12,262 bases of DNA from positions 1-12,262 of the forward strand of contig DHYQ01000006.1 in assembly GCA_002414205.1 (NCBI GenBank), in the 5' to 3' direction. Every line of letters begins with the position of its first letter. The first letter of the stretch is position 1. The notes below the pieces were generated by a model. The model saw only the letters and a program-made list of their open reading frames with translations, made no database searches and was not told the DNA's origin. The position numbers were made by a program, and so were the translations under genes. This document shows positions 7,405 through 12,262 of the stretch, one piece after another. Source of the stretch: Gallionellaceae bacterium UBA5126 (lineage in GTDB: Bacteria > Pseudomonadota > Gammaproteobacteria > Burkholderiales > Gallionellaceae).

Positions 7405-8417
7405 TATGCCTCCGAGGTGACGAGTTTGCGGTTGCGGATAAAAAGACGCTTATAAACGCGCACTCCGTTGATGGCGGCTTGAGCAACGCCGCTTTCAGGT
7501 TTCCACAGTCCAGACGAAAAGCCCGTTCCCTCACTTTCTGTTGCGCCGATTATCTCGAATTGCTCAGGGTTGTATTTGGTCAGGAAAGTAATCGGCACGC
7601 CCATTGCACCGTCGTAATCCGCCGGAATGTCCTGCGTCCGTGAGACTTCAATGGCCGCGTAATTGTCATAGCGCGGATACGCCGCCTCGTTGCCGTGGTA
7701 ACGCTGCACCAGAATCATTTCCTCGTGGCGCAAGCTGTGGTCGAGATTCGTGTACCAGACCACGCCCGATACGCGAATCATGCCCTCGCGGTGATCGGCA
7801 TCCGACGCGGTATCTTCGTAGTGCGGCGCGATAAAGTGCGCCATGTTGCGCTTGAAGCCATAGCCCAGCCACATCCGGTTTTCCTTGATGAGCGGAAACA
7901 CCTCTTTGTAGGTAATTGCGTTCTGGTGGCCGATGATGAGGAATTTTTTGCCGGAACCCGCCAGTTGTGCCACATATTCGCTAAACAGGGAAAACGGCGG
8001 GTTGGTGACCACAATATCGGCTGTTTTGAGAATTTCAATGCACTCCTGACTGCGAAAGTCTCCGTCCCCTTCGAGTGGCGTAACGCCAATATCGTCTGGT
8101 GTTGGTAGGCTATTGGATGCGCCGCCGCTGTATTCCAGTTTAATGGCTTGCTCGGCATCATTTTGGCTGAACAAATCCATGTGTTGGCTCTTGTAACAGG
8201 TGGTGATGAGCTTTTTCAGCCCCAGAAATTCAAAGTTTTTGGTGAAATACTCGAAGAACGCGCTGACGTAAGGATCGTCGCAGTTGCAATACACCACTTT
8301 GTCCTTGAAGTGACTGCGGTAATGCCGCATCTCCCGTTCAATATCGACAATTTGGGTATAGAACTCGTCCTTCTTGTTGCGCTTCGCTGTATGCAAGCTG
8401 CTATTTTCGTTTGCCAT
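7404..8417 (-). CDS. EcoRI-family adenine-specific DNA methyltransferase
   Basis: The 337-residue protein belongs to the EcoRI methylase family, whose founding member methylates adenine N6 in GAATTC. The N-terminus KRNKKDEFYTQIVDIEREM (12-30) and KVVYCNCDDPYVSAFFEYF (40-58) are typical of the family. IVVTNPPFSLFSEYV (135-149) is the N6-adenine catalytic motif IV (NPPF, 139-142). KKFLIIGHQNAITYKEVF and NRMWLGYGF follow as in other members. The target sequence cannot be read from the protein. The frame begins at ATG 8417 with only a weak Shine-Dalgarno. It is the first gene of a two-gene operon with the DUF262-HNH nuclease, so the methylase would be made before the nuclease. The cassette looks less GC-rich than its right neighbour: 30 G/C of 60 at 7861-7920 against 45 of 60 at 8641-8700, counted by eye. 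Confidence 0.9.
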   Translation of the reverse strand: MANENSSLHTAKRNKKDEFYTQIVDIEREMRHYRSHFKDKVVYCNCDDPYVSAFFEYFTKNFEFLGLKKLITTCYKSQHMDLFSQNDAEQAIKLEYSGGASNSLPTPDDIGVTPLEGDGDFRSQECIEILKTADIVVTNPPFSLFSEYVAQLAGSGKKFLIIGHQNAITYKEVFPLIKENRMWLGYGFKRNMAHFIAPHYEDTASDADHREGMIRVSGVVWYTNLDHSLRHEEMILVQRYHGNEAAYPRYDNYAAIEVSRTQDIPADYDGAMGVPITFLTKYNPEQFEIIGATESEGTGFSSGLWKPESGVAQAAINGVRVYKRLFIRNRKLVTSEA

Positions 8418-8451
8418 TGATGCTTTGCTATCCCGTTATTTATCGCGCCGG

Positions 8452-8481
8452 ATTATCGCATGAGTTTTTTGCGCAAAACAA
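8452..8481 (-). promoter_or_regulatory. Candidate extended -10 promoter for the methyltransferase-nuclease operon
   Basis: On the minus strand TGCGATAAT forms an extended -10 (the GATAAT hexamer is plus 8452-8457). A weak TTGTTT -35 (plus 8476-8481) lies 18 bases upstream. Transcription would start roughly 30 bases before the methyltransferase ATG. No control-protein gene or obvious operator is seen beside it. Confidence 0.4.
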
Positions 8482-8503
8482 ACTGATGCGCGACGTGAGA
8501 AAT

Positions 8504-8531
8504 GGTGGGTTGCTACGCGAACCCACCCTAC
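8504..8531. repeat. GTAGGGTGG-type palindromic repeat, right border of the cassette
   Basis: This 28-bp unit, GGTGGGTTGCTACGCG followed by AACCCACCCTAC, is a palindrome with GGTGGGTT/AACCCACC arms. It is oriented opposite to the unit at 6219-6248. The bases just before and through its first half (TGAGAAATGGTGGGTTGCT, 8496-8514) closely resemble 6281-6298 (TGAAAATGGTGGATTGCT) in the same orientation. It lies 29 bases before the mak start codon. Confidence 0.75.
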
Positions 8532-8560
8532 CTTTACCCTCATCACCTCAAAGGAACCCC

Positions 8561-9457
8561 ATGCACCTCGGCATAGACCTCGGCGGGACGAAAATTGAAA
8601 TCATTGCGCTGGGCGATGACGGCGCGGAATTGTTGCGGCGGCGGGTGGCGACGCCGCAGGGGGATTATGCCGGGACGTTGGCGGCGATGGCCGGGTTGGT
8701 GCGGGCGGCGGAGGCGGAGTTGGGCGGCACGGGCACCGTGGGGATCGGCACGCCGGGGGCGTTGTCGCGGGTGACGGGGCGGCTGAAAAATTCCAATTCG
8801 CTGGTGTTGAACGGCCAGCCGCTGTTGGAGGATTTGCAGGATTGGTTGCAGCGCCCGCTGCGCATCGCCAACGACGCGAATTGTTTTGCCTTGTCCGAGG
8901 CCACCGATGGCGCGGCGGCGGGGGCGGAGGTGGTGTTCGGGGCCATCCTCGGCACCGGGGTGGGCGCGGGCGTGGTGGTGGCCGGACGGGCGCTGACCGG
9001 GCCGAATGGCATCGCCGGGGAGTGGGGACATAACCCGCTGCCCTGGCCGACGGCGGCGGAATTGCCCGGCGCGGCTTGTTATTGTGGCCGTCACGGCTGT
9101 CTGGAAACCTGGCTGTCCGGGCCGGGGTTGCGCCAGCAGCATGCGCTGGCGACCGGCGAGGATGTGCCGCCGCCGCAACTGGTGACGCGGGCAGCGGCGG
9201 GCGATGCGGCCTGTGAGCGCAGTTTGCAGGACTACGAGCAGCGGCTGGCACGCGGGCTGGCACATGTCATCAACCTGCTCGACCCGGAGGTCATCGTGCT
9301 GGGCGGCGGGCTGTCCAATCTCGATAGGTTGTACGTCAACGTGCCGAAACTGTGGGGGCAGTGGGTGTTTTCCGACCGGGTGGATACGCGGCTGGTGCGC
9401 AACCGCTACGGCGATTCCAGCGGCGTGCGCGGCGCGGCCTGGTTGGGGAAAGGCTGA
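8561..9457 (+). CDS. mak: Fructokinase of the ROK family (Mak type)
   Basis: The 298-residue protein closely follows E. coli Mak (YajF), an ATP-dependent fructokinase that makes fructose 6-phosphate in the cytoplasm. Visible features are the phosphate-binding DLGGTK (6-11), ANDANCFALSEATDGAAAGA (103-122) with the catalytic Asp105, GTGVGAGVV (131-139) and GEWGHNPLPW (153-162). The ROK zinc site is H157 with C173, C175 and C180 in CYCGRHGC. DPEVIVLGGGLSNLDRLY and GDSSGVRGAAWL close the protein as in Mak. The frame stays open upstream to 8411, but ATG 8561 gives the family N-terminus, has AAGGAA at 8551-8556, and avoids coding through the palindromic repeat. Related ROK sugar kinases such as NagK or Glk fit less well. 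The gene is very GC-rich. Confidence 0.9.
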   Translation: MHLGIDLGGTKIEIIALGDDGAELLRRRVATPQGDYAGTLAAMAGLVRAAEAELGGTGTVGIGTPGALSRVTGRLKNSNSLVLNGQPLLEDLQDWLQRPLRIANDANCFALSEATDGAAAGAEVVFGAILGTGVGAGVVVAGRALTGPNGIAGEWGHNPLPWPTAAELPGAACYCGRHGCLETWLSGPGLRQQHALATGEDVPPPQLVTRAAAGDAACERSLQDYEQRLARGLAHVINLLDPEVIVLGGGLSNLDRLYVNVPKLWGQWVFSDRVDTRLVRNRYGDSSGVRGAAWLGKG

Positions 9458-9474
9458 TTGCCGCCCGCATGACG

Positions 9475-9625
9475 CTCAGAACCTGTTCAAAGTCTGTTGC
9501 GAGAGGCCGTCAGCGGGGTGAAGACGCAGCGCAGAAACCGCAGTTTACGAGTGGTAAATGAGGATTTCGAGCAGCGCATTCGCCCCGATCACGGCCTCGC
9601 AGTAAGACGTTGAACAGGTTCTCAG
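9475..9625. mobile_element. MITE-like element with terminal inverted repeats and 5-bp direct repeats
   Basis: The 141-bp element (9480-9620) begins AACCTGTTCAA and ends TTGAACAGGTT, perfect 11-bp terminal inverted repeats. Both sides carry the direct repeat CTCAG (9475-9479 and 9621-9625), which looks like a target-site duplication. The inverted symmetry continues imperfectly inward: GCGAGAGGCCGT at 9499-9510 against ACGGCCTCGC at 9591-9600, and further matches beyond. A small TTTAC/GTAAA palindrome (9544-9558) sits near the middle. It encodes no transposase, so it would need one in trans. It fills the space between convergent mak and sthA and could fold into a long hairpin that ends both transcripts. 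Confidence 0.7.
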
Positions 9626-11031
9626 CAGCGTGGATTGTGGGCAGGTACTGGCGCGCCCTGTAATTGATGCACGCAATCCAGCGCGGCGAGTTTGTAGCAT
9701 TCGGCCAGGGTGGGGTAGTTGAAGACGTTGCGCACCAGGTCGTGCACGTTGCCGCCGAGGTTCATCACCAGTTGGCCGATGTGAATCAGCTCGCTGGCTT
9801 GTTCGCCGACGATGTGCACACCCAATAGTTTTTCGCTGTCGCGGGCGATGATGAGTTTCAGCAAGCCCTGACGGTCGCCGATGATTTGGCCGCGTGCGCT
9901 GTCCTTGAACTGGGCGCGTCCGATCACATACGGCAGGCCGGATTGCTGCACTTCCTTTTCGGTTTGGCCGACCCAGGAAATTTCCGGGATGGTATAGACC
10001 GCCATGGGCAGGTTTTCGGCGGTGACGTGTTCTTCGCCGCCCAAGGCGTGCAGCACGGCGGCGCGGCCTTGCTCCATGCCGGTGGAAGCCAGCGCCGGGC
10101 GGCCAATCAAATCGCCCACAGCGAAGATGTGCGGCACGTTGCTTTGATAATGCTCATTGACTTCAATCCAGCCTTGCTGACTGTGTACCCCGGCGTTTTC
10201 CAGTTGCAGCCCTTCAGTATTCGGCTCGCGCCCTTGTGCATACAACACGGCGTCGGCATGCAGGGTGACGCCGTTGCTCAACCGGGTGTGTGTGCCGTCG
10301 CTGTCTAACTGGATGCTTTGCACTTTTTGCAGCATGTGAAATTCCACGCCCATGTCGAGAAAGCTGTCCGTCAGCACATCCACCACGTCCGGGCAAAGGT
10401 AGGTCAGCAACTGGGCATGGCTATCGACGATGGAGACTTGCACGCCCAACGCAGCAAAAATCGACACGAATTCGCAGGCAATCACCCCGCCGCCGACCAC
10501 TACCAGACTTTCCGGCAGGTGGCGCAGGTTGAGGATGGAGGTGGAATCCAGCACGCTGCGCTTGTCAAAGGGGATGCTGGCCGGGCGACGCGGGCGCGAG
10601 CCGCTGGCCAGCACGATGACGGCGGCGCTGAGATGGCGAACCTGGCCGTTGCTGTCGCGTACCGCCAGGGTGTGGGCATCGACAAACGACGCTTCGCCGG
10701 GAATCAGCGCCACGCCGGAGCGCAGCAGACGTTGCATGATGACGGATTCTTGCTGGGCAATCACCAGCTCCTTGCGCCGCAGCGCATCGGCCAGCAAGCC
10801 GCGCCGGGTGCGCAAATCCAGGGCGATGCGCTGGCGCATGCCGCCGCCGTGCGACAGGCGGTAAGCCAGTTCGCGCATGGCTTTGCTGGGGATGGTGCCG
10901 GTTTGCAGCCCCGCGCCACCGATTTTCGGCTTGCGTTCGATGATGGCGGCGCGTTTGCCCATGCGGGCGGCCTGCCAGGCGGCGTGTTGTCCGGCGGGGC
11001 CGGAGCCCACGATCAAAATGTCATAGTCCAT
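9622..11031 (-). CDS. sthA: Soluble (Si-specific) pyridine nucleotide transhydrogenase
   Basis: The 469-residue flavoprotein aligns with E. coli SthA (about 466 residues). Known of the family: it transfers reducing equivalents between NADPH and NAD+ in the cytoplasm and is thought to drain excess NADPH. Seen here: FAD-binding GSGPAG (9-14), an NAD(P)-binding GGGVIACE (180-187), the second FAD motif HIFAVGDLIGRPALAS (301-316), YTIPEISWVGQTE (346-358), and the dimer-interface end FNYPTLAECYKLAA (437-450), as in SthA and unlike the HPTxSE of lipoamide dehydrogenase. The disulfide region reads IGGAGLQTGTIPSKA (37-51) with neither redox cysteine, which argues against a disulfide reductase. The start at 11031 has GGGGAG upstream. 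The stop codon lies inside the direct repeat of the MITE-like element. Confidence 0.9.
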   Translation of the reverse strand: MDYDILIVGSGPAGQHAAWQAARMGKRAAIIERKPKIGGAGLQTGTIPSKAMRELAYRLSHGGGMRQRIALDLRTRRGLLADALRRKELVIAQQESVIMQRLLRSGVALIPGEASFVDAHTLAVRDSNGQVRHLSAAVIVLASGSRPRRPASIPFDKRSVLDSTSILNLRHLPESLVVVGGGVIACEFVSIFAALGVQVSIVDSHAQLLTYLCPDVVDVLTDSFLDMGVEFHMLQKVQSIQLDSDGTHTRLSNGVTLHADAVLYAQGREPNTEGLQLENAGVHSQQGWIEVNEHYQSNVPHIFAVGDLIGRPALASTGMEQGRAAVLHALGGEEHVTAENLPMAVYTIPEISWVGQTEKEVQQSGLPYVIGRAQFKDSARGQIIGDRQGLLKLIIARDSEKLLGVHIVGEQASELIHIGQLVMNLGGNVHDLVRNVFNYPTLAECYKLAALDCVHQLQGAPVPAHNPRC

Positions 11032-11060
11032 GCCTTGCTCCCCAGTAAAATCAGGCGGGT

Positions 11061-11071
11061 ATTGTAGTCAA
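11061..11071 (-). promoter_or_regulatory. Weak candidate promoter elements upstream of sthA
   Basis: On the minus strand TTGACT (plus 11066-11071) runs directly into TACAAT (plus 11061-11066). Either TACAAT is a -10 with a poor -35 and a leader of about 25 bases, or TTGACT is a -35 paired with TTTACT 16 bases on. The second option would put the start almost at the ATG, so the first is likelier. No operator was recognised. Confidence 0.25.
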
Positions 11072-11160
11072 GCCGTGTTACCCCCGCATGTGGTGTGACT
11101 CGAATTTAATCGCGTCGATAAGTTTGCACCGCGCATCTGCCAAATCAGCCCGCTGTCTCG

Positions 11161-11193
11161 TTGCACTTGCATTTGTCTGGCCGCCTCTATAAC
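11161..11193 (+). promoter_or_regulatory. Weak candidate promoter for the Cache-like sensor gene
   Basis: TATAAC (11188-11193) matches a -10 at five of six positions. The nearby -35-like hexamers TTGCAC (11161-11166) and TTGCAT (11167-11172) give spacings of 21 and 15 bases, both outside the best range. The predicted leader would be about 65 bases. The rest of the 233-base divergent region (11032-11264) shows no repeat or other structure I can support. Confidence 0.25.
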
Positions 11194-11264
11194 CTGCCAC
11201 CGCCTGTGAAATGCTGCGCTTGCAGGAAAATCCCCCGTTATTCCCCACTTTCATGTGAATTTTC

Positions 11265-12262
11265 ATGTCGTTGTTCGCCAAATTCTCGCTCCGCAGTCAT
11301 CTGCCGCCTTATTTGCGCGACTTACTGCTGTTTTTCTTGCCATTGTTGTTATTGGTTGCGGCTGCCGTGGTGGCGCTGGACATGTATCGGCAAGACCAAC
11401 TGATCGAACAGGAGCTGAATTACGAATCTTTTTCGGTGCAATTTGCCAGCCATCATTTTGGCAGTTTGTCTGAGCGTCCGATTGACCATTTGTTTAGTCT
11501 TGCGCTGCTGGAGCGTGAGTGGTTGCCCGCCCAAGATGGGCAGTTGCCAAACTTGGCATTGTTGACCAGTAAAATTGTCACTTTGCTGGATCGCAATCCG
11601 TATTACACCCAAGTGCGCTGGATTCAGGATGATGGTTTTGAAGGCGTGCGGGTGGATCAATCCCAGCCGCACCTAGTGCAGGTCGTGCCCAAGGCGCAAT
11701 TGCAGGACAAACATGATCGCTACTATGTCTCCGAGACCATGTTACTGGATGCAGGGCAAACCTATGTCAGTCCGCTGGATCTGAATGTCGAGCATGGGCG
11801 GATCGAGGAGCCTTGGAACCCCACCGTCCGTTTTTCCCAGCATGTGTTTGATCGCCAACAACACAGTCAGGGGATGTTGATTATCAACATGCGTGCCAAC
11901 AACGTGCTGAATGACGTGATGCAGCAGCAGCGCGCTGGGAGCCAATTGATGTTCCTGAACGATGAGGGCTATTGGTTACAGCATCCGAACAGCAAAAAAT
12001 GCTGGGGTTTTATGTTGCCCGGCGGCAAGAAAAATACCCTGGCGGAAGAAAATCCCGAAATGTGGGGGCGCATCAGCGCCAGTGATCGGGGTTATCACGT
12101 CGATAATCAGGGCCTGTGGACTTGGCAACGTGTGTCGCTGGTGGTGCCGAATGGCAAAGTGCGCGGCGCACCGACTTGGTATGTGGTGTCCTTCCGCCCG
12201 GATGAAGTGCTGTTTGAGGCCCGGCGTGACATTTTGACCGAGTTGCTGGTGTTGGGCGGCGT
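11265..12262 (+). CDS. Membrane sensor protein with periplasmic Cache/PDC-like domain (partial, 3' end missing)
   Basis: An open frame of 332 codons runs from ATG 11265 to the window edge. An in-frame TGA at 11256-11258 fixes the 5' limit, so this is the first ATG, although the Shine-Dalgarno is poor. The N-terminus is short and basic, followed by one membrane helix (about 18-39, LRDLLLFFLPLLLLVAAAVVAL), and then about 280 extracytoplasmic residues. YVSPLDLNVEHGRIEEP (167-183), a VRFSQHVFD strand (188-196), GMLIINM (203-209) and NDEGYWLQHP...CWGFML (232-251) are features I associate with double Cache (PDC) ligand-binding domains of sensor kinases, diguanylate cyclases and chemoreceptors. A second helix seems to begin near residue 323. 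The output domain lies beyond the window, so its class is unknown. It is divergent from sthA. Confidence 0.75.
   Translation, partial: MSLFAKFSLRSHLPPYLRDLLLFFLPLLLLVAAAVVALDMYRQDQLIEQELNYESFSVQFASHHFGSLSERPIDHLFSLALLEREWLPAQDGQLPNLALLTSKIVTLLDRNPYYTQVRWIQDDGFEGVRVDQSQPHLVQVVPKAQLQDKHDRYYVSETMLLDAGQTYVSPLDLNVEHGRIEEPWNPTVRFSQHVFDRQQHSQGMLIINMRANNVLNDVMQQQRAGSQLMFLNDEGYWLQHPNSKKCWGFMLPGGKKNTLAEENPEMWGRISASDRGYHVDNQGLWTWQRVSLVVPNGKVRGAPTWYVVSFRPDEVLFEARRDILTELLVLGG

Noticed and set aside
2666..8531. Possible CRISPR array from the recurring palindromic units
   Set aside because: The units are few, kilobases apart, in mixed orientation and without regular spacers or cas genes.
8411..8560. 50-codon N-terminal extension of mak
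   Set aside because: It overlaps the methyltransferase start and codes through the repeat; the family N-terminus and the AAGGAA site point to ATG 8561.
8543..9265. Minus-strand open frames of 220-240 codons opposite mak
   Set aside because: They are Pro/Arg-rich low-complexity products, as expected from the complement of a very GC-rich gene; mak itself is strongly conserved.
10318..11067. Long plus-strand open frame of 249 codons opposite sthA
   Set aside because: It lies wholly antisense to a well-conserved flavoprotein gene, is rich in Ala, Gly, His and Gln in the way GC-rich shadow frames are, and shows no recognisable motif.

Overview
The window is a stretch of bacterial chromosome, most likely from a beta- or gammaproteobacterium. 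The evidence is the gene set: NADP-isocitrate dehydrogenase, the diiron ubiquinone hydroxylase Coq7, an OmpR/EnvZ pair, a Mak-type fructokinase and a soluble transhydrogenase, all closely matching remembered proteobacterial proteins. Short palindromic intergenic repeats of kinds common in these classes support this. Most genes look GC-rich, so a genus cannot be named from this alone.

Layout. 1-229 is the 3' end of icd (+), closed by a perfect-stem terminator that also faces a convergent minus-strand block. That block, in its direction of transcription, is ompR-envZ (8-base overlap), trpC, coq7 and a class 3 lipase-fold hydrolase (4811 down to 330). A palindromic repeat pair and a terminator-like hairpin separate envZ from trpC. 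A second, GC-rich inverted repeat pair lies in the divergent region between ompR and an MFS transporter gene (5063-6211, +).

The accessory part is 6219-8531. It is a two-gene minus-strand operon of an EcoRI-family adenine DNA methyltransferase followed, with a TAATG stop/start overlap, by a DUF262-HNH nuclease. It is bracketed by copies of the GTAGGGTGG palindromic repeat. It looks like a compact restriction-modification or modification-sensing defence cassette inserted between housekeeping genes, and it is the most interesting item here.

The right part holds mak (fructokinase, +) and sthA (soluble transhydrogenase, -), which converge on a small MITE-like element. That element has 11-base terminal inverted repeats and a 5-base direct repeat, and it sits exactly at the sthA stop codon. 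Divergent from sthA, a membrane-anchored protein with a periplasmic Cache/PDC-like sensor region begins at 11265 and runs off the window, so its output domain is not visible.

Functionally, icd and sthA both bear on NADPH balance, mak feeds sugar phosphate into metabolism, trpC and coq7 are biosynthetic, and ompR-envZ and the Cache-like protein are envelope sensing systems. No tRNA, rRNA, CRISPR array, integrase or complete transposase was seen.
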